A DNA stretch of 9,853 nt from Bacillota bacterium (GCA_023415895.1 JAEZJA010000125.1:1-9853), one strand, 5' to 3'. Counted from the stretch's first letter, positions 1 through 6,135 are shown. A program made the numbers and translations. The notes: generated from the letters alone by a model not told the origin.

Positions 1-65
1 CGGCGCATCGCCTGCGTCTCGTATTGATTGACCTTGCAGCCAAGCGTATGAAATAAAACAGTCAT
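1..65 (-). CDS. mtaB: MtaB-type tRNA methylthiotransferase, N-terminal fragment (runs off window)
   Basis: Only the first 21 codons are present, read leftward from an ATG at 65-63. They encode MTVLFHTLGCKVNQYETQAM and one further Arg. The TLGCKVNQYET signature opens the N-terminal methylthiotransferase (UPF0004) domain. Cys10 is the first of three Cys that bind the auxiliary [4Fe-4S] cluster. The wording LGCKVNQYET, rather than the FGCQMN of MiaB, points to the MtaB/YqeV subfamily of radical-SAM enzymes, which convert t6A37 to ms2t6A37 in tRNAs. A Shine-Dalgarno (AGAGAGGA) lies about 8 nt upstream, near 73-80, and supports the start. The radical-SAM and TRAM domains would lie outside the window. 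The gene is transcribed divergently from the HPr-like gene. Subfamily assignment rests on about 12 diagnostic residues. Confidence 0.85.
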   Translation of the reverse strand, partial: MTVLFHTLGCKVNQYETQAMR

Positions 66-183
66 GGGTACAATCCTCTCTGTTGCCGATGTTCACTTAA
101 CCTCATATTGTGTAAATTTTCCGCCAATTTAGGGGTTGTCCTTGGCAGAATCGGGAAAAATCAGGCGTCGCGGTGATAATCAG

Positions 184-212
184 TTGATTTCTGAGCAGGA
201 TAAGAATATAAT
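184..212 (+). promoter_or_regulatory. Sigma-A type promoter of the HPr-like gene
   Basis: TTGATT (184-189) and a perfect TATAAT (207-212) are separated by 17 bp. Transcription would start near 218-220, giving a leader of about 60 nt. The octamer ATCATGGC occurs twice just at and after the predicted start (216-223 and 231-238), 15 bp apart on the same face-to-face register, and could be an operator. The remainder of the divergent gap (66-183) holds only the mtaB ribosome site. I see no convincing promoter for mtaB there. Confidence 0.7.
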
Positions 213-218
213 GGAATC

Positions 219-284
219 ATGGCAAAGCGTATCATGGCCGTGGTATTTTTGTCACATTATACAACCAGGGGCGATGGCAAATGA
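219..284 (+). other. Possible 21-codon leader ORF overlapping the HPr-like start
   Basis: An ATG at 219 coincides with the predicted transcription start and opens a 21-codon frame that reads MAKRIMAVV and so on. It ends at TGA 282-284, which overlaps the HPr-like ATG (281) as ATGA. It has no Shine-Dalgarno, so it would have to be read leaderless or from the second in-frame ATG at 234. ATGA overlaps often mark translational coupling, but a frame this short can arise by chance. I list it as a candidate only. Confidence 0.2.
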
Positions 285-511
285 TCAGTACAACAGTCAA
301 AATTGAGTCGGTTTTGGATGCCAAGAAATTTGTGAATATATGCAATTCGGTGGATTTCCAAGTGGATCTGGTTTCAGGGCGGTATGTGGTCGATGCCAAG
401 TCCCTCATGGGACTGTTCAGCCTGGATCTGACCAAACCGATGGAGATGCACGCCGAATGCGGGGCGGATGACGAATTTCTCACAAAAATAGGGTCGTATA
501 TTGTTCCGTAA
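281..511 (+). CDS. HPr-like protein lacking the phosphorylatable histidine (Crh-like)
   Basis: A 76-residue protein that fits the HPr fold in length and pattern. The regulatory helix region is well conserved: KSLMGLFSL at residues 40-48 matches KSIMGVMSL of Bacillus HPr, so Ser41 corresponds to Ser46, the target of HPr kinase. The N-terminal active-site loop (GIHARPA in HPr, His15 and Arg17) is absent. Residues 8-20 are about five residues shorter and contain no His or Arg. It therefore cannot carry phosphate from enzyme I to PTS sugar permeases. A regulatory role like Bacillus Crh, which also lost His15 but kept Ser46, is inference. The start is chosen for AGGGG at 267-271, 9 nt upstream. 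The gene is alone between its own promoter and terminator, divergent from mtaB, and no enzyme I or PTS gene is nearby. It could instead be an inactive structural relative. Confidence 0.8.
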   Translation: MISTTVKIESVLDAKKFVNICNSVDFQVDLVSGRYVVDAKSLMGLFSLDLTKPMEMHAECGADDEFLTKIGSYIVP

Positions 512-527
512 ACGAAAACAAAACGGG

Positions 528-576
528 AACAACAGACAATCCACTGGCTGTGCCGGTGGGTTGTCTGTTGTTTTTT
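528..576 (+). terminator. Intrinsic terminator after the HPr-like gene, possibly bidirectional
   Basis: The arms 528-544 and 556-572 pair over 17 bp with a single G-T wobble around an 11-nt loop. T571-T576 give a run of six T on the plus strand. On the minus strand the hairpin directly follows the homocysteine methyltransferase stop (582-584) and is followed by a looser TTTTGTTTT stretch. One structure may therefore end both converging transcripts. Confidence 0.9.
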
Positions 577-581
577 GCTGC

Positions 582-1796
582 CTAGTAGACAACCGCACCA
601 TATCTGGCGGCGATCTCTTCGAGCAGAGGACGTGAAATTTCGCACAGCGAATCGACCAGCAGACGACCGGGGAAGCGATGGAGCGCTTCATCCAGCAGCA
701 GGGCATTGTCCGTGTGCAGCGCGATGGGCAAACGGCTCATGCCGCCGAACTCCAGCAGATTGCCGATATCCCCCTGACAGGTAAGCTCCACCAGCGCCAC
801 GTTGGCAGTATCCTCGGCCTCAATGAGTGCGTCGGCAAGAGCGCTGTCGCAGGCAATGGGTTCACTCGGGTTAAGGTCGTCAGAGAGAAAGAGTGCTTCT
901 TTTTCAACCGCGCAGGCATCGGTATCAATTTCACGCGGGGCCACCAGAGGGTGTTTATCCAATAGGCCGCGCAGGATGGCGAGGTATTCGGGTGTGGTGC
1001 CGCAGCATCCCCCCACAATGGAAGCGCCTGCATCCAGCAGCGGTTTCATTTTGTTCCCAAACTGCGCAGGGGTGAGTATCTCACCGCTGACTGTCAGCGC
1101 GCTGGGCTTCGCGATCAGCGGAACGGCCGCATGGGAAAGCGCCTGAACCAGACTGGCAACCATTTTGGTGGGGTCAACCGAGCAATTGAGGCCAATAGCC
1201 GCCGCGCCGAGTGCCTGTAAGGTAATAACCGCTGGCAACAGGGTTCCGCCGGTCAGGGTCTGACCAAGCTTATTGACCGTGAGCGTCACGAAAACAGGCA
1301 AACCGGTTTCCCGCGTTGCCAACAGGGCGGCACGGGCTTCGGACAGGCTTGTCATGGTCTCGCAGACCAACAGATCCACGCCCGCCTCCTTGAGAAGCGC
1401 CGCCTGCTCGGCATAGACAGCCTCCAGCGTGGCAATAGGAGTATCCCCGACCGGCTCGGGCCGCAGGCCTGTGGGAGCCAGACAGCCGGCAACCAGACAG
1501 CTGCTTCCCGGGCAGGCCGCGATGGCCTGACGCGTAAGTTCGACCAGACGCAGGTTATAGGGACGCATATACTCTTCGAGTCCGAAGGCGGCCAGACGTG
1601 TGCGGTTGGCACCGAATGTGGGGGTATACAACACGTTGCATCCGGCCAGTACATACCGGCGCTGAAGGGCAATGAGGATGTCGGGGTGTTCGAGCATCCA
1701 TTGCTCGGGGCATATGTCGCCGGGCATGCCGGCGGCCAGCATCTGTGTGCCGGTCGCACCGTCAAGCAGCAGCGGAAGCTTCCAAGGCAGATTCAT
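582..1796 (-). CDS. Homocysteine S-methyltransferase family protein with truncated pterin-like C-terminus
   Basis: 404 residues. Residues 5-285 form a homocysteine-binding (S-methyltransferase) TIM barrel like the N-terminal module of cobalamin-dependent MetH. DGATGTQM is at 12-19, and the zinc ligands are Cys205 (GLNCS) and Cys264-Cys265 (GGCCGT), so homocysteine activation looks intact. Residues 310-404 resemble the first half of the MetH pterin (methyltetrahydrofolate) domain, for example PIALHTDNALLLDEALHRFPGR at 357-378 (key residues P357, D363, G377) and the terminal RYGAVVY. The protein stops where the pterin barrel would continue, and it has no cobalamin module. The stop is followed within 6 bp by a terminator, so no continuation exists. 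It is the last gene of the murI-ywiB-argS operon, 30 bp after argS. The ribosome site AGAAAGGA is about 14 nt before the ATG, which is rather far. The methyl donor is unknown. I see no SAM riboswitch. Confidence 0.88.
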   Translation of the reverse strand: MNLPWKLPLLLDGATGTQMLAAGMPGDICPEQWMLEHPDILIALQRRYVLAGCNVLYTPTFGANRTRLAAFGLEEYMRPYNLRLVELTRQAIAACPGSSCLVAGCLAPTGLRPEPVGDTPIATLEAVYAEQAALLKEAGVDLLVCETMTSLSEARAALLATRETGLPVFVTLTVNKLGQTLTGGTLLPAVITLQALGAAAIGLNCSVDPTKMVASLVQALSHAAVPLIAKPSALTVSGEILTPAQFGNKMKPLLDAGASIVGGCCGTTPEYLAILRGLLDKHPLVAPREIDTDACAVEKEALFLSDDLNPSEPIACDSALADALIEAEDTANVALVELTCQGDIGNLLEFGGMSRLPIALHTDNALLLDEALHRFPGRLLVDSLCEISRPLLEEIAARYGAVVY

Positions 1797-1826
1797 AAAC
1801 CAACGACAATCCTTTCTCGGTTGAAC

Positions 1827-3518
1827 CTACATGGTTTCGGGAGCGTCGATTTTGAGCAGGGTCAGCGCGTTTTTGAGCGTGTGACGTGTGGCGATGCAAA
1901 GTGCAAGACGCGCCTGCATCAGGCTGTCCGACTCTCCCTTGACACGACAGGTGTTATAAAATTTATGGAACAAAGCGGCCAGCTCCATGCAATAGCGTGT
2001 GATGCGGGCCGGATCGTAAGCTTTGGCCGATTCGATAATTTCGCCGGTATAGGAGGCAAGATAACGCACGAGCTCCTTTTCCTCCGGAGTAGTCAGCAGG
2101 CAAAGCTCCTCTTGCGAGCAATCGCGAGCCAGGACGCCTTCCGCCGCGAGGTTCTTGACAATGGAGCAAATACGCGCGTGGGCGTATTGTACATAATAAA
2201 CGGGATTGGACGAAGACTGTTCCACCGCAAGGCCAAGGTCGAAATCCATCTGGGTATTGGCTTCGCGCATATTGAAGAAGAAGCGGGCCGCATCGACCGG
2301 CACTTCGTCCAGAAGATCGGACAGCTGAATCGCCTTGCCCGAACGCTTGGACATGCGTACAATCTCACCGTCACGCATGAGGCGCACCAGCTGGATGAGC
2401 ACAATACGCAGATTGTCGCCGTTGAGTCCGACCGCGTTCATGGCACCCTTCATGCGTGCCACATGCCCGTGGTGATCGGCTCCCCACACGTCGATGCACG
2501 TATCAAAACCCCGCGCGAATTTGTTGCGGTGATAGGCAATATCCGCCGCAAAATAGGTGGGATTGCCGTTGGCACGGATGAGCACCTCGTCCTTTTCTCC
2601 GCCGTTTTCGGAGGCCTTGTACCACAGAGCCCCTTCCTTTTCATACGTCAATCCCTTTTGGGTTAAGAGGTCGATCGTTTCCTTGAGCTCACCGTCGTTG
2701 TGCAGCGTGGATTCCAGGAACCAACGGTCATAAGCAATGCGGTATTTTTCCAGATCGCGGTGCATACGCTCGATATTGAGCGGCAGGGCGTAACTGACGA
2801 GCGCGGCACGGCGTTCTTCGGAGGAGGCGTTGAGGTATTTGTCGCCGTAGAGCGCGGCAAAATTCGCCGCGTGCTCGCGGATATCTTCTCCCTGATAGGC
2901 ATCCTCGGGGAACTCGATCGCATCCTCACCCTTGAAGTGCTGAATATAGCGGCCCTCAAGCGAAATACCGAATTTTTCAATCTGATTGCCGGCGTCATTG
3001 ACATAAAACTCGCGCCAGACATCGTAGCCCGCGGCAGCGAGCACAGAAGCTAAGCAGTCACCCAAAGCGCCGCCGCGGGCATTGCCCATGTGCATGGGGC
3101 CGGTGGGGTTGGCCGAGACGAACTCGACCATCACCTTTTTGCCCTGCCCGAAATCCGATCGGCCGTAGGTGTCGCCTTGTGCGAGAATATCGTTCACGAC
3201 ATCGGCGTAAAAGGAGGGCGACAAAAAGAAGTTGAGAAAGCCGGGGCCGGCAACCTCTGCTTTTTCAAAATAGGTGGCTTCGAGAGAAAGATGACGCTCA
3301 ATGGCCTCGGCGATTTTGCGCGGAGGCTGGTGAAAGGCGCGCGCCGATACCATGGCCGTATTGGCGGACAGATCGCCGTGCAGGCGATCAGCGGGTATTT
3401 CCACCGAAAAGGCGGGAACCGGCTCGGCAGGCAGTTCTCCGGCCGCGGCCGCCTGTGCGATGGCGGACAATATGGTTTGCTTTAGCTGGTTCTCGGCCAG
3501 CGCTACAATTTTTGACAT
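1827..3518 (-). CDS. argS: Arginyl-tRNA synthetase
   Basis: 563 residues, normal for bacterial ArgS, a monomeric cytoplasmic class I synthetase that charges tRNA-Arg with arginine using ATP. The N-terminal additional domain (about 1-110) includes ADRLHGDLSAN at 43-53. The ATP-binding signature is at 134-149 (VSANPTGPMHMGNARG), with HMGN at 143-146 in place of the classical HIGH. The KMSKS loop is VRMSKRSGK at 387-395. The DALR anticodon-binding domain begins near 437 with NPVYYVQYAHARI. The start codon follows an AGGAGG site that overlaps the stop of the upstream ywiB-like gene, so the two are probably translationally coupled. A divergent-strand frame of 326 codons overlaps it but has no family resemblance. 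The homocysteine methyltransferase gene follows after 30 bp. No T-box leader is visible. Confidence 0.99.
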   Translation of the reverse strand: MSKIVALAENQLKQTILSAIAQAAAAGELPAEPVPAFSVEIPADRLHGDLSANTAMVSARAFHQPPRKIAEAIERHLSLEATYFEKAEVAGPGFLNFFLSPSFYADVVNDILAQGDTYGRSDFGQGKKVMVEFVSANPTGPMHMGNARGGALGDCLASVLAAAGYDVWREFYVNDAGNQIEKFGISLEGRYIQHFKGEDAIEFPEDAYQGEDIREHAANFAALYGDKYLNASSEERRAALVSYALPLNIERMHRDLEKYRIAYDRWFLESTLHNDGELKETIDLLTQKGLTYEKEGALWYKASENGGEKDEVLIRANGNPTYFAADIAYHRNKFARGFDTCIDVWGADHHGHVARMKGAMNAVGLNGDNLRIVLIQLVRLMRDGEIVRMSKRSGKAIQLSDLLDEVPVDAARFFFNMREANTQMDFDLGLAVEQSSSNPVYYVQYAHARICSIVKNLAAEGVLARDCSQEELCLLTTPEEKELVRYLASYTGEIIESAKAYDPARITRYCMELAALFHKFYNTCRVKGESDSLMQARLALCIATRHTLKNALTLLKIDAPETM

Positions 3519-3531
3519 CAGTGATTTCCTC

Positions 3532-3966
3532 CTAATTCAGCGGATTGGAAAGCCCGGCTTGTTTGACAGTAATGTGTACTTCGTTGGCGGAGGCCATACT
3601 CGAGTTGATATCGAGCGTGTAATGCAAATCGAGGTTGCCCCCCTGATCCGTCAGGCTGGAACGGATATCCCGCGCATAAACACCCATCATCAGGCTGCCG
3701 TAGCCGGTTTCGTAATTGCACATGGTGCGTCTTCCCTTTTCAAGCACCATCAGCGAATGCATCTTGCCTCGTCGCTCGAGCGTGACCAGAGAGGGTTTGA
3801 CAGTCATGGTGGTCGTAATGCCCTGCATGCCGGTTGTCTCGCTCTCTTCATAAGTCAGAGAATACCCGTCGGATAAGCGCTCGAGCTGTCCGGCCGTACT
3901 CAATTCAAGAGCGCTGCTCTCGCCGTCGGCGTGCTGTATGCCTTTTATGGAAATCCAAACGTCCAT
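3532..3966 (-). CDS. DUF1934 / YwiB-family beta-barrel protein
   Basis: 144 residues starting MDVWISIKGIQHADGES. The pattern matches the DUF1934 (YwiB) family of small calycin-like beta-barrels: alternating beta strands, YEESETTGMQGITTTM at 43-58, and a central LERRGKMHSLMVLEKGRR. Function is unknown in the family. A longer frame with 31 more N-terminal codons exists, but it runs back into murI and has no ribosome site, while AAAGGAG lies 7 nt before the chosen ATG (3966). In Bacillus the ywiB gene also sits immediately before argS, so this neighbourhood is conserved. Its TAG stop is fused to the argS Shine-Dalgarno (TAGGAGG, ending near 3527), and the gap to argS is 13 bp. The protein has no signal peptide or membrane segment, so it is presumably cytoplasmic. 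Confidence 0.85.
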   Translation of the reverse strand: MDVWISIKGIQHADGESSALELSTAGQLERLSDGYSLTYEESETTGMQGITTTMTVKPSLVTLERRGKMHSLMVLEKGRRTMCNYETGYGSLMMGVYARDIRSSLTDQGGNLDLHYTLDINSSMASANEVHITVKQAGLSNPLN

Positions 3967-4000
3967 ACGAAGCTCCTTTGGTTTCAAAATAGGAAACGCA

Positions 4001-4852
4001 TTATACAGAATGTATAGATAGGTGAGCGGTATCCTCTTTGTCAACATCGTCGATGTCAAGGGTCAGAATATCGTCTCCCACCGAACGGCCGAGAAACATT
4101 TCGGCAACATGCGTAAAGTTATCGGGACAGTCACTGACATAAAAACGGTATTTTGCGGTATGGTGGCTGTCCGCCAGCGCGCCAGTTTGCTCAAGATGGC
4201 GGTTACAGGCCTCGGCGGCGGCTTGTCCTGAATCAATCAGTGTGACGCCCGGCCCCAGAATGTCGGCGATGATGGGGGCAAGCAGAGGAAAATGTGTGCA
4301 TCCCAGCAGCAGGGTGTCGATGTTCTGCTCGCGCAGCGGCTCAAGATATCGTCGGGCGGTCAGGCGGGTTACCTCATCGTCGGGATCAATCCATCCGTTT
4401 TCAACCAGCGGTACAAACAGCGGGCATGCTTTGGCGAACACCTGCGTTCCCGGCCGCTGCTGCTCAATCCGGCGGCAAAAAGAACCCGAACGCACGGTTG
4501 CAGGTGTGCCGATGACTCCCACCCGGCCGTTTCGTGTGGCCGCAACGGCTGCGTCGGAGGCAGGCTCCACAACCCCGGTCGCGGGAATGGGCAGAGAGCG
4601 CAAAACATGCGGAGCAACCGAGCTGACGGTGCCGCAGGCGGCAATAATCAATTTCACATTTTCGCCCAGAAGTAGGCGGCAATCTTGGCGCGTATATTTT
4701 TCAATGATTTCCGGGCTGCGCGAGCCGTAAGGCACACGGCCGGTGTCTCCGAAATAGACAATGTCCTCACTGGGCAGCAGCCGCATCAGCTGCCGCACAA
4801 CGGTCAATCCTCCCAAGCCGGAATCGAATACGCCGATCGGCCGGTTATCCAT
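4001..4852 (-). CDS. murI: Glutamate racemase
   Basis: 283 residues from the start MDNRPIGVFDSGLGGLTVV. It interconverts L- and D-glutamate in the cytoplasm without cofactor and supplies D-Glu for peptidoglycan. The catalytic pair is Cys73 (AACGTVSS) and Cys185 (LLGCTHFPLL). Asp10-Ser11 and the GDTGRVPYGS loop (35-43) bind substrate. Two family positions differ from the textbook motif: ACNT reads ACGT, and GDTAR reads GDTGR. Both may be lineage variants. An in-frame ATG at 4864 would add four residues, but it touches the AAAGGG ribosome site (4865-4870). The ATG at 4852, 12 nt downstream, gives the usual N-terminus and is preferred. It is the first gene of the operon, 34 bp before the ywiB-like gene. 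The last codons include a TATACA-GAA-TGTATA palindrome (4002-4016), probably chance. Confidence 0.97.
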   Translation of the reverse strand: MDNRPIGVFDSGLGGLTVVRQLMRLLPSEDIVYFGDTGRVPYGSRSPEIIEKYTRQDCRLLLGENVKLIIAACGTVSSVAPHVLRSLPIPATGVVEPASDAAVAATRNGRVGVIGTPATVRSGSFCRRIEQQRPGTQVFAKACPLFVPLVENGWIDPDDEVTRLTARRYLEPLREQNIDTLLLGCTHFPLLAPIIADILGPGVTLIDSGQAAAEACNRHLEQTGALADSHHTAKYRFYVSDCPDNFTHVAEMFLGRSVGDDILTLDIDDVDKEDTAHLSIHSV

Positions 4853-4870
4853 GTTTATGACCATCCCTTT

Positions 4871-4906
4871 CTATGGCGTTGGCATGTCAAAAGAGCGATC
4901 TTTCAA
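4871..4906 (-). other. Possible 11-codon leader peptide ahead of murI
   Basis: A near-ideal Shine-Dalgarno (GGAGGAGGG, 4919-4911 on the minus strand) sits about 50 nt upstream of murI, too far to serve it. Four nucleotides later a TTG at 4906-4904 opens the frame (M)KDRSFDMPTP. It stops at TAG 4873-4871, directly against the murI ribosome site AAAGGG. Placement between a plausible promoter and murI suggests a leader peptide or a coupling ORF. The TTG start and small size keep confidence low. Confidence 0.3.
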
Positions 4907-4953
4907 CAGGCCCTCCTCCATGTGCCGTGCAATGATGTATATGAACCTAATGT

Positions 4954-4985
4954 ATTATATTATCACATAAAAAAAGAGAAGGCAA
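4954..4985 (-). promoter_or_regulatory. Candidate promoter of the murI-ywiB-argS operon
   Basis: Reading leftward, TTGCCT (4985-4980) is followed after 15 bp by GATAAT (4964-4959), which carries an extended -10 TG at 4967-4966. A perfect TATAAT (4959-4954) overlaps it, but at 20 bp from the same -35. Spacing is poor for both, so the extended -10 version is the better guess. The leader to murI would be about 95 nt. Confidence 0.35.
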
Positions 4986-5059
4986 CGATTCGGCGAAGGT
5001 TTCTTGCGTTTTGATGGTGTATAAACCCGGTACGCGAGCAGTAACCATAGAAATAATAG

Positions 5060-5088
5060 AAAATAATTACTTATTTTTCAAATATACA
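5060..5088 (+). promoter_or_regulatory. AT-rich UP-element-like tract upstream of padR promoter
   Basis: The stretch directly upstream of the padR -35 box is almost pure A/T. It contains an inverted repeat AAAATAA (5060-5066), TTAC, TTATTTT (5071-5077). Its location at about -40 to -60 fits an UP element contacted by RNA polymerase alpha subunits. The rest of the gap between murI and padR (4986-5059) shows no gene or clear structure. Confidence 0.35.
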
Positions 5089-5117
5089 TTGACAGGCGAG
5101 GTATATTGGAATATTAT
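5089..5117 (+). promoter_or_regulatory. Sigma-A promoter of the padR operon
   Basis: A perfect TTGACA (5089-5094) and TATTAT (5112-5117) are spaced by 17 bp. Transcription should begin near 5124, leaving about 24 nt before the padR ATG. This is the strongest promoter match in the window, as expected for a promoter held down by a repressor. Confidence 0.85.
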
Positions 5118-5123
5118 ATACCT
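5099..5123 (+). promoter_or_regulatory. Candidate PadR operator overlapping the -10 box
   Basis: AGGTATAT (5099-5106) and ATATACCT (5116-5123) form a perfect 8-bp inverted repeat with 9 bp between the arms. It covers the -10 hexamer and reaches the predicted start site. PadR dimers bind palindromes of this kind over their own promoters, and binding here would block RNA polymerase. That the PadR encoded 25 bp downstream binds it is inference. Confidence 0.6.
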
Positions 5124-5147
5124 GAAATTGAGAGATGGAGGGATGGC

Positions 5148-5477
5148 ATGTCCATTGCATCGGATATGATCCGGGGTCATACCGACACGATCATTCTGGC
5201 GCAGCTGATGCGTCATGATAGCTACGGCTATGAGATCAACAAGTGCATCCAGACGGCCACACAAGGGCACTATGAGCTCAAGGAAGCCACACTGTATACC
5301 GCGTTCCGCCGGTTGGAACAGGCCGGGTACATTCTGTCCTACTGGGGAAACGAAACGACGGGCGCCCGACGGAGGTACTATGCGGTCACTGATCTCGGCA
5401 GGGCTGTCTATCGCCAGTACGTGGCGGACTGGAACGAGGTCAAGCAGATGATTGATCATTTAATTATGACAGAATAG
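5148..5477 (+). CDS. PadR-family winged-helix transcriptional regulator
   Basis: 109 residues from MSIASDMIRGHTDTIIL, the size of short (PadR-s2) family members. The N-terminal winged helix is clear: ILAQLMRHDSYGYEINKCI at 16-34, the recognition helix region ELKEATLYTAFRRLEQAGYI at 43-62, and the wing GARRRYYAVTDLGR at 72-85. The short C-terminal helix (86-105) is the dimerization arm typical of the subfamily. The ATG at 5148 is chosen for GGAGG at 5137-5141. An upstream TTG frame from 5106 would start inside the -10 region and is rejected. Its TAG stop abuts the AGGAGG site of the next gene (13 bp gap), so it is translated with the two membrane/surface genes. It very likely represses its own operon through the palindrome at 5099-5123. 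The inducing signal is unknown. Confidence 0.95.
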   Translation: MSIASDMIRGHTDTIILAQLMRHDSYGYEINKCIQTATQGHYELKEATLYTAFRRLEQAGYILSYWGNETTGARRRYYAVTDLGRAVYRQYVADWNEVKQMIDHLIMTE

Positions 5478-5490
5478 AGGAGGAACAGCG

Positions 5491-6135
5491 ATGATTCAAC
5501 GAATTCGCAGTTATGTCAATGAATTGTTTGCCGACGCACCCAAAACCAAAAAGGCCCTGGATCTTAAAGAGGAGGTTTGTTCGAATCTGATCGATAAGTT
5601 CGTTGATCTGACCGGTCAGGGGATGGCAGAGGAAGAAGCCTACAACGCGGCGGTCGCCAGCATTGGGGATATCAATGAGTTGTTTGATATGTTGGATTCC
5701 GATAAGCAACAGGAAGACCCCCAACAGAAAAAGCGTGCGGCGCTGTTTGTGTCCACAGCGGTGATGCTCTACATATTGAGTCTTGTGCCTGTGCTGATAC
5801 TTAGTGAAGTCAACCCTATCACCGGGATAGTGCTGATGTTTGTCCTCATCGCCATCGCCACGGCGCTGCTGGTCTATTACGGCATGACCAAACCTCACTA
5901 TCGTCGTATGGATGATACGATGGTGGAGGAATTTAAGGAATGGAAGCAGCAGCCGCATTCCAAAGACAAGTCTGTGTACGGTGCCTTGTCGGGCGCGCTG
6001 TGGCTGGTTATTACCGCGGTGTATCTGTGGATCAGCTTTGTTTCCGGTGCCTGGATGATTTCATGGGTTGTCTTCCTGATCGGCGTGGCCCTGCAGCAGG
6101 TTCTCCGGGCGGCACTCGATCTTACCCGCCGATAA
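5491..6135 (+). CDS. HAAS/DUF1700-type membrane protein
   Basis: 214 residues. Residues 1-70 form a helical cytoplasmic domain of the HAAS/DUF1700 and permease-prefix type. Its hallmarks are KALDLKEEVCSNLIDKF at 20-36 and MAEEEAYNAAVASIGDINELF at 45-65 (key E48, A54, G59, D60). Four predicted transmembrane helices follow, at about 83-104, 109-131, 162-183 and 186-206, with a charged cytoplasmic loop at 132-160. Proteins of this kind are regularly encoded directly after PadR regulators in Firmicutes and are thought to transmit a membrane or envelope state to the PadR protein or to partner proteins. The exact mechanism is not settled. The start has a strong AGAGGAGG site 8 nt upstream. The gene ends 36 bp before the DUF4097 gene. 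Family naming is from pattern recognition, so a search is needed to pick the exact Pfam family. Confidence 0.85.
   Translation: MIQRIRSYVNELFADAPKTKKALDLKEEVCSNLIDKFVDLTGQGMAEEEAYNAAVASIGDINELFDMLDSDKQQEDPQQKKRAALFVSTAVMLYILSLVPVLILSEVNPITGIVLMFVLIAIATALLVYYGMTKPHYRRMDDTMVEEFKEWKQQPHSKDKSVYGALSGALWLVITAVYLWISFVSGAWMISWVVFLIGVALQQVLRAALDLTRR

Noticed and set aside
1797..1826. SAM or other methionine-related riboswitch before the homocysteine methyltransferase
   Set aside because: The gap to argS is only 30 bp, far too short for a riboswitch.
1686..2666. 326-codon plus-strand frame antisense to argS and the methyltransferase start
   Set aside because: It lies fully opposite well-supported conserved genes, has no family resemblance and no ribosome site. 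It is a shadow frame of GC-rich coding DNA.
4002..4016. TATACA-GAA-TGTATA palindrome at the murI 3' end as operator or terminator
   Set aside because: No T-tract follows it, it lies within codons inside an operon, and a 6-bp AT-rich palindrome is plausible by chance.
3967..4059. 31-residue N-terminal extension of the DUF1934 protein
   Set aside because: It overlaps murI, lacks a ribosome site, and is not needed by the family. AAAGGAG precedes the ATG at 3966.
5106..5147. TTG start giving a 14-residue longer PadR
   Set aside because: The TTG lies upstream of the predicted transcription start, inside the promoter/operator. GGAGG correctly precedes the ATG at 5148.
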